A stretch of 48,996 nt of DNA from an uncultured Prevotella sp. (GTDB lineage: Bacteria; Bacteroidota; Bacteroidia; Bacteroidales; Bacteroidaceae). The notes below the pieces were generated by a model. That model had not been told where the DNA came from, searched no databases, and worked only from the letters and a program-made list of their open reading frames with translations. Each line of letters begins with the position of its first letter. Within the stretch, counting starts at the first letter, position 1. Below are positions 8,395-16,680 of this stretch, piece by piece. Made by a program: the position numbers and the translations under genes. Location of the stretch: NCBI GenBank assembly GCA_947165435.1, contig CAMVAI010000015.1, forward strand, positions 1 through 48,996. The letters run 5' to 3'.

Positions 8395-8844
8395 GAAAGC
8401 AATGCCCCTGTAAGCCGGGTTCTGTACCCCACTCCACCTTGCGGCAGAGCAAACGGGGCGTCTGTCATTTATCTACTCCGCAGGTTACCCGGCGGCTCTA
8501 GCATTCTACCCTCCATCGCTCGCTGCGAACCATACCCCACGGGGAGGAATGGCTGCCGACTCGGACGGACAGCCCTCGGTCGATGGTTTACGCGAACTTG
8601 CAGCCTCCAGACGGAACAGCCCGGCAGTCGCCTGCCGACTGGTGGTCTCTTACACCGCCTTCTCACCCTTACCCCAATGATACCTTCCCGCAAGGGAATT
8701 GTATCAAAAACGGGGCGGTCGTTCTCTTCTTCCGTATCTTACCGTTGCCGGCAACTGGCACTTTCACCAGTGGAGCGTCCTGTGCTGCCCGGACTTTCCT
8801 CTCGTGCCCTGTGGGCACCAGCGACAGACCGTGGCACTGCTTTC
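8395..8844 (-). ncRNA. rnpB: RNase P RNA
   Basis: Catalytic RNA of RNase P, which removes tRNA 5' leaders. The minus strand has the universal GAGGAAAGTCCGGGC segment just after the 5' helix and ends with CAGAACCCGGCTTAC, the usual bacterial rnpB 3' pattern. The termini are set by helix P1: GAAAGCAGTGCC (complement of 8833-8844) pairs over 12 bases, one of them a G-U, with GGCATTGCTTTC (complement of 8395-8406). Length is about 450 nt. A T-run follows the P1 3' strand (complement of about 8389-8394) and is the likely terminator. The -7 box at 8851-8858 ends 7 bases before the deduced first nucleotide. Confidence 0.95.
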
Positions 8845-8850
8845 ACGATG

Positions 8851-8858
8851 CAAAGGTA
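8851..8858 (-). promoter_or_regulatory. -7 box TACCTTTG of rnpB
   Basis: The complement of CAAAGGTA. Six bases separate it from the RNase P RNA 5' end deduced from P1 pairing, which gives a local estimate of box-to-start spacing for other promoters here. Confidence 0.85.
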
Positions 8859-8912
8859 CGAAGAAGGAAGCAAAAAGCAAAAAAAATTTTTGGTTTTTTC
8901 AGCACTTCTTCG

Positions 8913-8920
8913 TACCTTTG
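8913..8920 (+). promoter_or_regulatory. -7 box TACCTTTG of valS
   Basis: TACCTTTG with a TTTG at 8889-8892, 20 bases upstream, matching the -33/-7 Bacteroidetes promoter. It would give a leader of about 18 nt before the valS ATG at 8945. Confidence 0.8.
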
Positions 8921-8944
8921 CACCCAATTTATAAAATAAGGTAT

Positions 8945-11692
8945 ATGGAAATCGATAAAGACGCTTTGAATCCTGGTAAGGAATTGGCCAGCAAATACGA
9001 CCCGAAAGAGGTCGAATCGAAATGGTATCAGTATTGGTTGGATAACAAACTGTTCAGCAGTAAGCCCGACGGGCGCGAGCCCTACACCATCGTCATTCCG
9101 CCACCCAACGTGACGGGAGTGCTGCACATGGGACACATGCTGAACAACACCATTCAGGACATACTGGTGCGCCGCGCACGCATGGAGGGAAAGAACGCAT
9201 GCTGGGTGCCCGGCACCGACCATGCCTCGATAGCCACCGAGGCGAAGGTGGTGAAGAAACTGGCCGAGCAGGGCATCAAGAAGCACGACCTCAGCCGCGA
9301 GGAGTTCCTGAACCACGCCTGGGAATGGACCCGCGAGCACGGCGGCATCATACTGAAGCAGCTGCGCCGACTAGGAGCCAGCTGCGACTGGGACCGCACG
9401 GCATTCACGATGGACGAGAAGCGGTCGGAAAGCGTCATCAAGGTTTTCGTGGACCTGTATAACAAAGGGCTCATCTATCGCGGGCTGCGCATGGTGAACT
9501 GGGACCCGAAGGCGCTGACGGCACTATCCACCGAAGAGGTAATCTATAAAGAGGAGCACAGCCATCTGTTCCACCTCAAATATTATGTCGATGGGCTGCA
9601 GCAGCTGGACAACGAGTCCCAACTGGCAGCAGAAGGCAACGTCATACACAAAGATGAGAAGGGCTACTACGCCGTGGTAGCCACCACCCGCCCCGAAACC
9701 ATCATGGGCGACACCGCCATGTGCATCAACCCCAAGGACCCGAAGAACCAGTGGCTCAAGGGCCGCAAGGTCATCGTGCCGCTGGTAGGCCGCGTCATTC
9801 CCGTGATAGAAGACCGCTATGTGGACATCGAGTTCGGCACGGGCTGTCTGAAAGTGACACCGGCCCACGATACCAACGACTACATGCTGGGCAAGACGCA
9901 CAACCTGGAAACCATCGACATCTTCAATGCCGACGGCACCATCTCGGAGCAGTCGCCGCTGTACGTAGGCATGGACCGCATGGACTGCCGCAAGCAGATA
10001 GCCCAAGACCTGCAGGAGGCCGGACTGATGGAGCGCATCGAGGACTACACCAACAAGGTGGGCTACTCGGAGCGCAACCCTGACACCGCCATCGAGCCGC
10101 GCCTGTCGATGCAGTGGTTCCTGTCGATGAAGCACTTTGCCGACATCGCCCTTCCGCCCGTCATGAACGGCGAGCTGAAGTTCTATCCGCAGAAATACGT
10201 GAACACCTATAAGAACTGGCTGGAGAACATACAGGACTGGTGTATCTCGCGACAGCTGTGGTGGGGTCACCGCATTCCGGCATACTATTACAACGAGACC
10301 GGCGACTTCGTGGTAGCTGCCACCCGCGAGGAAGCGCTGAAGCAGGCACAGCAGAAAGACCCCTCGGTGACAGACGCCGACCTCAGGCAGGACGAGGACG
10401 CACTGGACACGTGGTTCTCATCGTGGCTGTGGCCTATTTCGCTCTTCGACGGCATCAACCATCCCGACAACGAGGAGCTGAAATACTATTATCCCACCAG
10501 CGACCTGGTAACGGGACCCGACATCATCTTCTTCTGGGTGGCACGCATGATTATGGCCGGCTACGAGTATGTGGGCAAGATGCCCTTCAGGCATGTCTAT
10601 TTCACCGGCATCGTGCGCGACAAGCTGGGGCGAAAGATGTCGAAGTCGCTAGGCAACAGCCCAGACCCCATCGAGCTGATAGACAAGTTCGGAGCCGACG
10701 GCGTGCGCATGGGCATGATGCTCTCGGCACCGGCAGGCAACGACATCCTCTTCGACGAGGCTCTCTGCGAACAGGGCCGCAACTTCAACAACAAGATATG
10801 GAACGCCTTCCGGCTGGTGAAGGGATGGCAGATCGCTGACGTAGAGCAGACAGAGGCAGCACGCACCGCCGTAGCATGGTTTGACACCAAACTGAAAGAA
10901 GTGAACGAAGAGCTGAACGACCTCTTCTCGAAATACCGCATCTCAGAAGCCTTGATGGCTGTCTATAAGCTCTTCTGGGACGAGTTCTCCAGCTGGTATC
11001 TGGAAATGGTGAAACCCGCTTACGTCAACGGCGAGCCACAGCCCATAGACCGCACCACATACGATGCCACGCTGCATTTCTTCGACGTGCTGCTGAAGAT
11101 GCTGCACCCCTTCATGCCCTTCATCACCGAGGAGCTGTGGCAGGCACTTTACGAGCGCAAGGCCGGCGACAGCATCATGCGCGAAAGCCTGCACCTGGAG
11201 CCACTGACCGATGCCGACCGCCGTCTGGCAGCCGACATGGAGCAGGTGAAGCAGCTGGTAAGTGGCGTGCGCATGGTTCGAAGCCAGAAGAACATTGCCC
11301 CGCGCGAGGCCCTGGAGCTGCAAGCCGTGGGTAGCAATGCCTACGCTACCTATGATGCCGTGGTGATGAAGATGGCCAACCTCTCTGCCTTCAAGGTGGT
11401 AGCAGAGAAAGACGCCATGGCAGCGGCCTTCATGATAGGTACCGACGAGTTTGCCGTGCCTCTTGGCAACATGATTGACATCGCTGCCGAGATTGAGAAG
11501 CAGGAAGCCCAGCTGAAGCACCTGGAGGGATTCTTGCAGGGCGTGATGAAGAAGCTGCAGAACGAACGCTTCGTGCAGAACGCCCCCGAACAGGTGGTGA
11601 ACATGGAGCGCAAGAAGCAGAGCGACTCGGAAGAGAAGATCGCCGCCCTGAAGGAGTCGATTGCCGCCCTGAAGGCACAGCAGTCGAAGTAA
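8945..11692 (+). CDS. valS: Valine--tRNA ligase
   Basis: 915-residue class I aminoacyl-tRNA synthetase that charges tRNA-Val with valine. It has the HIGH motif as HMGH (61-64) in [14 protein letters not shown], the editing (CP1) domain in the middle third ([17 protein letters not shown]), KMSKS at 564-568, and a C-terminal coiled-coil arm over about the last 65 residues ([16 protein letters not shown] onward). The start [20 protein letters not shown] fits the promoter at 8913-8920; the same frame stays open upstream into the rnpB promoter region, but that extension is not credible. Divergent from rnpB. Length is normal for the family. Confidence 0.98.
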   Translation: MEIDKDALNPGKELASKYDPKEVESKWYQYWLDNKLFSSKPDGREPYTIVIPPPNVTGVLHMGHMLNNTIQDILVRRARMEGKNACWVPGTDHASIATEAKVVKKLAEQGIKKHDLSREEFLNHAWEWTREHGGIILKQLRRLGASCDWDRTAFTMDEKRSESVIKVFVDLYNKGLIYRGLRMVNWDPKALTALSTEEVIYKEEHSHLFHLKYYVDGLQQLDNESQLAAEGNVIHKDEKGYYAVVATTRPETIMGDTAMCINPKDPKNQWLKGRKVIVPLVGRVIPVIEDRYVDIEFGTGCLKVTPAHDTNDYMLGKTHNLETIDIFNADGTISEQSPLYVGMDRMDCRKQIAQDLQEAGLMERIEDYTNKVGYSERNPDTAIEPRLSMQWFLSMKHFADIALPPVMNGELKFYPQKYVNTYKNWLENIQDWCISRQLWWGHRIPAYYYNETGDFVVAATREEALKQAQQKDPSVTDADLRQDEDALDTWFSSWLWPISLFDGINHPDNEELKYYYPTSDLVTGPDIIFFWVARMIMAGYEYVGKMPFRHVYFTGIVRDKLGRKMSKSLGNSPDPIELIDKFGADGVRMGMMLSAPAGNDILFDEALCEQGRNFNNKIWNAFRLVKGWQIADVEQTEAARTAVAWFDTKLKEVNEELNDLFSKYRISEALMAVYKLFWDEFSSWYLEMVKPAYVNGEPQPIDRTTYDATLHFFDVLLKMLHPFMPFITEELWQALYERKAGDSIMRESLHLEPLTDADRRLAADMEQVKQLVSGVRMVRSQKNIAPREALELQAVGSNAYATYDAVVMKMANLSAFKVVAEKDAMAAAFMIGTDEFAVPLGNMIDIAAEIEKQEAQLKHLEGFLQGVMKKLQNERFVQNAPEQVVNMERKKQSDSEEKIAALKESIAALKAQQSK

Positions 11693-11750
11693 ACCTCCCG
11701 AGGGTTAACCGAAGCTATTCATAAGAATACCGCATAGAAGTCACGACAGT

Positions 11751-13487
11751 CTGAGCAGTATCAACATCGACATACAGCAGCTGGACACGGATAACCGGGA
11801 GTGGCAGCAAGCCCTCCAGATTATACAGTTTACCCGTAGGTCGCTTTTCCTTACCGGAAAGGCGGGTACGGGTAAATCGACGTTCCTGCGCTATGTGGCC
11901 CGGCACACGAAAAAGAAATATGTCATACTGGCTCCAACGGGCATTGCCGCCATCAATGCCGGAGGCCAGACGCTGCACTCGTTCTTCAAGCTGCCCTTCC
12001 ACCCGCTGCTGCCCAACGACTCGCGATACAACAGCCGCAACATCCGCAAGACGCTGAAATACAGCGGCGACACCACCAAGCTGCTGCGCGAGCTGGAGCT
12101 TATCATCATCGACGAGATATCAATGGTGCGGGCCGACATCATCGACTTCATCGACAAGGTGCTACGCATCTACTGCCGCAACATGCGCGAACCCTTCGGC
12201 GGCAAGCAACTGCTGCTGGTGGGCGACATCTTCCAGCTGGAACCAGTCATCAAGGAAGACGAGTGGCGGCTGATGCAGCCCTTCTATGCCTCGGCGTATT
12301 TCTTTGCGGCAAAAGTGTGGCAGCAGATGCAGCTCGTCAGCATCGAACTGCGCAAGGTGTACCGGCAGAACGATGCCGAATTTATCGCCCTGCTCGACCG
12401 CATACGCCAGAACCACATCAGCGACAACGACCTGCAGGCCATCAACCGGCGCATAGGACAGCCGCCCGCCACCGAGGGCTTCCAACTGACACTGGCCACG
12501 CGCCGCGACACCGTGGATTACATCAACGACTTGAAGCTGCACGAGCTGGAGGGCACGTCGTCGGTATTTCGCGGCATCATCCGCGGCGAGTTCCCGCTGA
12601 CGTCGGTGCCCGCCCCGATGGAGTTGGAGCTGAAACCCGGCGCACAGGTTATCTTCGTGCGTAATGACAAGGAGAAACGGTGGGTCAACGGCACCATCGG
12701 TGTCGTGACGGGGATAGACACCGAGGAAGGCATCATCAACGTATGCGACGAAGACGGCAACGAACATGATGTCGGCGAGGAGGTGTGGGAGAACGTGAGA
12801 TACACGTTCAACGAGAAGGAGCAGAAGATAGACGAAGAGCTGCTGGGCACCTTCAAGCAGTTCCCGCTGAGGCTGGCATGGGCCATCACCGTACACAAAA
12901 GCCAGGGACTGACGTTCCGTCGCGTGAAGATAGACTTCTCCGGAGGCGGGGCTTTCGCTGGCGGACAGACCTACGTAGCGCTGAGCCGCTGCACATCGCT
13001 CGAAGGCATCACCCTCGAAGAACCCATCCGGCGTAGCGACATCTTCGTACGCCCCGAGGTGGTGCAGTTTGCCCGACAGTACAACGACGGACAAACCATG
13101 CGCCAGGCACTCTACGAAAGCAAGGCCGACAAGGAATACCACGATGCCGTAGAGGCCTTCGACCGCAAGGACTTCGACGCCTTCCTCCACAACTTCTTCC
13201 TGGCTATCCACTCGCGCTACGACATCGAGAAACCAGCAGTGAAGCGGTTCATCCGCCGCAAGCTGAACATCATCAACCGGCTGGAAAGCGACAACCGGCA
13301 GCTACAGCAGGAAATCAATCGACGCGAAGAGCTGCTGAAACGGCTGGCAGCAGAATACACCCTGCTGGGAAAGGAGTGCGAACAGGAGCACATGACCGAT
13401 GCCGCCATCCGCAACTACGAGAAGGCACTCGAACTGTACACCGATGCTCCTGAAGCACGCAGGCGACTGAAAAAACTGAAAGCATAA
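11751..13487 (+). CDS. PIF1/Dda-like SF1 helicase with non-canonical start
   Basis: DNA helicase of the PIF1/RecD2-like superfamily 1B, probably in replication or repair. Walker A is FLTGKAGTGKST (core near residues 36-43 from the chosen start), Walker B DEISM (121-125), then GDIFQLEPV, the ADLATRR-type segment LTLATRRDTVDYIND, and the late helicase motifs TVHKSQGLTF and TYVALSRC. The C-terminal 100 residues are charged and helical, ending in a single TPR-like unit (AAIRNYEKALELY). Start: the frame is open from 11709, but no ATG, GTG or TTG occurs before Walker A; the first GTG (11895) would delete it. CTG at 11751 (LSSINIDIQQLDTDN) is the best-placed candidate, with ATC or ATA codons nearby as alternatives. 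A base error is possible. Confidence 0.82.
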   Translation: MSSINIDIQQLDTDNREWQQALQIIQFTRRSLFLTGKAGTGKSTFLRYVARHTKKKYVILAPTGIAAINAGGQTLHSFFKLPFHPLLPNDSRYNSRNIRKTLKYSGDTTKLLRELELIIIDEISMVRADIIDFIDKVLRIYCRNMREPFGGKQLLLVGDIFQLEPVIKEDEWRLMQPFYASAYFFAAKVWQQMQLVSIELRKVYRQNDAEFIALLDRIRQNHISDNDLQAINRRIGQPPATEGFQLTLATRRDTVDYINDLKLHELEGTSSVFRGIIRGEFPLTSVPAPMELELKPGAQVIFVRNDKEKRWVNGTIGVVTGIDTEEGIINVCDEDGNEHDVGEEVWENVRYTFNEKEQKIDEELLGTFKQFPLRLAWAITVHKSQGLTFRRVKIDFSGGGAFAGGQTYVALSRCTSLEGITLEEPIRRSDIFVRPEVVQFARQYNDGQTMRQALYESKADKEYHDAVEAFDRKDFDAFLHNFFLAIHSRYDIEKPAVKRFIRRKLNIINRLESDNRQLQQEINRREELLKRLAAEYTLLGKECEQEHMTDAAIRNYEKALELYTDAPEARRRLKKLKA

Positions 13488-13566
13488 GGACTGCCGAGAA
13501 ATCAGCCGGTGAGGGCTGAAAGCATAAAAAACTCGCCTAAAATTTTGCCGTTTCGGAAATTATCAT

Positions 13567-13574
13567 TAACTTTG
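13567..13574 (+). promoter_or_regulatory. -7 box TAACTTTG of rho
   Basis: TAACTTTG followed by CAGCC. It predicts an rho leader of about 130 nt (to the ATG at 13712), long for this window and possibly a place for autoregulation of rho. No obvious attenuator is visible. Confidence 0.65.
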
Positions 13575-13711
13575 CAGCCGAAAACGACAAAAGCGTCACT
13601 TGCGTCAGCAAGATTTCACGAAATATGCTTCCGTCCGCGAAGCCGTCATTGTCCAAAAGGTTTTCAAAATCCACATTTGAATCGAATAACGAATCACTGT
13701 ATATTATAATT

Positions 13712-15724
13712 ATGTACACGAAAGAAGAATTAGAAAAGCTCTCCATACCCGAACTGATGGAGATAGCCAACGAAGTAGGTGTGAAGGTGTCGCAGGATGA
13801 CGAGCTGGAGAACGTCATCTACGCCATTCTCGACAAAGCAGCCGAAAATTCTGCAGCAGGCATTACCACCACCAAGCGTAAACGCACGCGAATAGCCAAG
13901 AAAGACCCCAACAAGGTATATACCGTCAACGGCACAGATGCCGAGAATCTCGATGCCGAAGCCACGAAAGCCAAGAAGAAGGCTTCGCTCGAAGACCTCT
14001 TTGCCCAGCAGGATGCCGCTGAGGCCGCTGCTAAGCAGCAGGACACAGAGGCTGCCAAGCAGGAGGACGAAAAAGCCGACGGCAAGCAGCCTGATGGCGA
14101 CACCGCTGCTGACGCGAAGGCCGACCAGCCTGCCGCCGAAGCAAAGCCCGCCCCGAAGAAGCGTGGCCGCAAGTCGAAGAAGGAACTGGAGGCCCTTGCC
14201 GCTCAAGCCGCCCTTCAGGAGGCACAACAGCAGCAACAAGATGCCGACGTGCCCGAAGCCAACATCCCGCAGGCAGCCGAGGGTGGTGTTGATGCAGCAC
14301 TCATCAACCAGCTACAGGAGAAGATGCAGCAGCAGGGCAGCCAGCAGGACCCCGCAGAAGACATCCAGCAGAACCCCGACGAACAGCAAGCCCCCGGAGA
14401 ACCCGCCATCGACGCAGTATGGGAGGGCGACCCCGGCGACGGCACCGACTTCATTCCCGTGATAGACCTGCCGATAGAAGACCAGGCTGCCATACCCACC
14501 CTCGATATGTTCGACCGGCCCGTATCGCAGCCGCTGCCCCAGGAGGTGGCTCCGCAGCCCCGTCCTGCTTCCGCCAGCCAGAAGCAGAACGAACGGTTCG
14601 ACTTTGAAGGACTCATCACCGGCAACGGCGTACTGGAGATTCTGCAGGACGGCTACGGTTTCCTGCGCTCCAGCGACTACAACTACCTGTCGTCGCCCGA
14701 CGACATCTACGTCAGTCCGCAGCAAATCAAGAAGTACAGCCTGAAGACTGGCGACGTGGTAGAGTGTACCGTACGCCCGCCCCACGACAACGAGAAATAT
14801 TTTGCCCTCAGCACCGTCAACAGCATCAACGGGCGACAGCCCCAGGAAGTGCGCGACCGCGTCAGCTTCGAGCACCTCACACCGCTCTTCCCTGAAGAGA
14901 AATTCAAGCTCTGCGGCGACCCTGCCACCACCAATCCCTCGGTACGCATCGTCGATCTCTTCTCACCCATCGGCAAGGGCCAGCGCGCACTCATCGTGGC
15001 ACAGCCCAAGACAGGTAAGACCATCCTGATGAAGGACATCGCCAACGCCATTGCCGCCAACCACCCCGAGGCATACATCATGATGCTGCTCATCGACGAG
15101 CGCCCTGAAGAGGTGACCGACATGGCACGAACCGTCAATGCCGAGGTGATAGCCTCTACGTTCGACGAGCCTGCCGACCGGCACGTCAAGATTGCCGGTA
15201 TCGTGCTGGAGAAAGCCAAGCGCATGGTGGAATGCGGCCACGACGTCGTCATATTCCTCGACTCCATCACCCGTCTGGCCCGCGCCTACAACACCGTTAG
15301 CCCCGCCAGCGGAAAAGTACTTACCGGCGGTGTTGATGCCAACGCCCTGCAGAAGCCCAAGCGCTTCTTCGGTGCAGCACGTAACATCGAGGGCGGCGGC
15401 TCGCTGACCATCATTGCCACCGCACTTACCGATACCGGCTCGAAGATGGACGAGGTCATCTTCGAAGAGTTCAAGGGTACGGGCAACTCTGAGCTGCAGC
15501 TCGACCGCATGCTGGCCAACAAGCGCATCTATCCTGCCGTCAACCTGGTACTCAGCTCTACGCGCCGCGATGACCTGCTGCAAGACCAGACCACGCTGAA
15601 CCGTATGTGGATTATCCGCAAGTTCATTGCCGAAATGAATCCCATCGAGGCCATGAGCACCATCCGCGACCGCCTGGTACAGACCCACTCGAACGAAGAG
15701 TTTCTGCTTTCAATGAACGGATAA
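13712..15724 (+). CDS. rho: Transcription termination factor Rho with long disordered insert
   Basis: 670-residue hexameric RNA helicase that ends transcription. Residues 1-50 are the Rho_N helical domain ([20 protein letters not shown]). Residues about 50-300 are an Ala/Gln/Glu/Lys/Pro-rich disordered insert with [10 protein letters not shown] and poly-Gln runs. Then comes the cold-shock RNA-binding domain ([20 protein letters not shown]) and the RecA-like motor with Walker A AQPKTGKT (430-437), the Q-loop region and a standard C-terminus. E. coli Rho has about 419 residues; the excess is the insert, a Bacteroidota trait reported in Bacteroides thetaiotaomicron to drive phase separation. The ATG at 13712 matches the family start; an in-frame upstream extension lacks similarity. 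Confidence 0.97.
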   Translation: MYTKEELEKLSIPELMEIANEVGVKVSQDDELENVIYAILDKAAENSAAGITTTKRKRTRIAKKDPNKVYTVNGTDAENLDAEATKAKKKASLEDLFAQQDAAEAAAKQQDTEAAKQEDEKADGKQPDGDTAADAKADQPAAEAKPAPKKRGRKSKKELEALAAQAALQEAQQQQQDADVPEANIPQAAEGGVDAALINQLQEKMQQQGSQQDPAEDIQQNPDEQQAPGEPAIDAVWEGDPGDGTDFIPVIDLPIEDQAAIPTLDMFDRPVSQPLPQEVAPQPRPASASQKQNERFDFEGLITGNGVLEILQDGYGFLRSSDYNYLSSPDDIYVSPQQIKKYSLKTGDVVECTVRPPHDNEKYFALSTVNSINGRQPQEVRDRVSFEHLTPLFPEEKFKLCGDPATTNPSVRIVDLFSPIGKGQRALIVAQPKTGKTILMKDIANAIAANHPEAYIMMLLIDERPEEVTDMARTVNAEVIASTFDEPADRHVKIAGIVLEKAKRMVECGHDVVIFLDSITRLARAYNTVSPASGKVLTGGVDANALQKPKRFFGAARNIEGGGSLTIIATALTDTGSKMDEVIFEEFKGTGNSELQLDRMLANKRIYPAVNLVLSSTRRDDLLQDQTTLNRMWIIRKFIAEMNPIEAMSTIRDRLVQTHSNEEFLLSMNG

Positions 15725-15733
15725 CACACGCTT

Positions 15734-15845
15734 GGAAATGAGAAATGGAACCACGCTTTCATTTCTCATTTCTTTCATTCCTCATTTCTCATTTCTTTCA
15801 TTTTCTCATTTCTCATTTCTTTCATTTTCTCATTTCTCATTTATC
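15734..15845. repeat. GAAATGA/TCATTTC heptad repeats between rho and rsmG
   Basis: A 24-bp unit beginning CTCATTTCTCATTTC is repeated about 3.6 times from 15757 to 15843, with units starting at 15781, 15805 and 15829. It is built from the heptad TCATTTC. An inverted piece, GAAATGAGAAATG, lies at 15735-15747 and can pair with 15760-15772, giving a hairpin just after the rho stop. The array ends about 6 bases before the rsmG ATG. Confidence 0.9.
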
Positions 15846-15848
15846 ACC

Positions 15849-16469
15849 ATGCAGCAGCTTCTCAAATACTTCCCACAGCTGAGCGACACCCAACAGCAAC
15901 AGTATGCGGCACTCGACGCACTCTACCGAGAATGGAACGCCAAAATCAACGTCATTTCGCGTAAAGACATCGACCATCTCTACCTGCACCATGTGCTCCA
16001 CTCAATGGCCATCGGCAAGTTCGTCAGCTTCAAGTCTGGCACACGCATTCTCGACTTCGGCACCGGCGGCGGATTTCCCGGCATCCCACTGGCCATTCTC
16101 TTCCCCGAGTGCTCCTTCCGGCTCATCGACGGCACGGGCAAGAAGATTCGCGTGGCACAAGCCGTCATCGATGGCGTCGGACTGAAGAACTGCCAGGCCG
16201 TCCATCAGCGCGGCGAAGAGGAAATAGGGCACTATGACTTCGTGGTGAGCCGTGCCGTGATGCCCCTGCCCGACCTGGCCAAGATGGTTCGTAAGAACAT
16301 TTCAAGCCGCCAGCATAACGCCCTGCCCAACGGCATCATCTGTCTGAAGGGGGGCAACCTCGATGCCGAGCTGCAGCCCTTCCGACGCATTGCTGAACAG
16401 AGCGAGCTGAGCCGGTGGTTCGCCGAGGAATGGTTCCGCGAAAAGCATGTCATCTACCTGCCAATGTAG
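15849..16469 (+). CDS. rsmG: 16S rRNA (guanine527-N7)-methyltransferase RsmG
   Basis: 206-residue SAM-dependent methyltransferase that makes m7G527 in 16S rRNA. It shows the family opening (REWNAKINVISRKD, residues 27-40, then HVLHSMA), the SAM-binding GTGGGFPG (71-78), and SRAVMPLPDL. The ATG at 15849 gives the usual start; the same frame continues upstream through the TCATTTC repeat array, which encodes only Phe/Ser/His-rich sequence and is not part of the protein. The last 11 codons and stop are part of a 35-bp tandem duplication reaching into the spacer. Confidence 0.95.
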   Translation: MQQLLKYFPQLSDTQQQQYAALDALYREWNAKINVISRKDIDHLYLHHVLHSMAIGKFVSFKSGTRILDFGTGGGFPGIPLAILFPECSFRLIDGTGKKIRVAQAVIDGVGLKNCQAVHQRGEEEIGHYDFVVSRAVMPLPDLAKMVRKNISSRQHNALPNGIICLKGGNLDAELQPFRRIAEQSELSRWFAEEWFREKHVIYLPM

Positions 16470-16506
16470 CACGCGAAAAACATGTCATCTACCTGCCGAT
16501 GTAGCA
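16437..16506. repeat. 35-bp tandem duplication across the rsmG stop codon
   Basis: Unit 1 (16437-16471) and unit 2 (16472-16506) match at 33 of 35 positions; each contains CATGTCATCTACCTGCC and a TAG. A third, badly degenerate unit (16507-16540) keeps CCTGCCGATGCAGCA. Unit 1 holds the real rsmG stop; unit 2 repeats it out of use. Confidence 0.9.
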
Positions 16507-16588
16507 CGCCACAGCACGGACTTTTCCTGCCGATGCAGCACCTTTGCTGCATAAATATACAGCTTCGGCAGCGTCATAAGCATAAAAG

Positions 16589-16626
16589 ATGCAAAAAAAC
16601 AGGGCACGTCCATTGTTTTTTTGCAT
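16589..16626 (+). terminator. 13-bp inverted repeat, probable rsmG terminator
   Basis: ATGCAAAAAAACA (16589-16601) pairs perfectly with TGTTTTTTTGCAT (16614-16626) over a 12-base loop. The 3' arm carries the T-run and also overlaps the -33 region of the carB promoter, so termination and initiation signals are fused. Confidence 0.65.
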
Positions 16627-16634
16627 TTTCTTTG

Positions 16635-16642
16635 TAACTTTG
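16635..16642 (+). promoter_or_regulatory. -7 box TAACTTTG of carB
   Basis: TAACTTTG followed by CAGCCC, with TTTG of the preceding T-run (about 16620-16623) near -33. It predicts a leader of about 32 nt to the ATG at 16681. No PyrR-type attenuator is visible. Confidence 0.7.
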
Positions 16643-16680
16643 CAGCCCGGAATGAAATCAATCAAATCAACTCCTACGAT

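Larger units (their letters stand above)
8849..8922. repeat. 18-bp perfect inverted repeat spanning the divergent rnpB and valS promoters
   Basis: Bases 8849-8866 (TGCAAAGGTACGAAGAAG) are the exact reverse complement of 8905-8922, separated by a 38-bp AT-rich spacer. Each arm contains one TACCTTTG box, so the promoters are mirror images not only in the box but also in about 10 upstream-side bases. Confidence 0.9.

Noticed and set aside
8386..8939. Protein-coding frames over 8386-8939
   Set aside because: They overlap RNase P RNA on the opposite strand and the divergent promoters, and have no recognisable protein features.
15732..15848. N-terminal extension of RsmG through the repeat array
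   Set aside because: It would encode only Phe/Ser/His-rich repeats; the family start matches the ATG at 15849.
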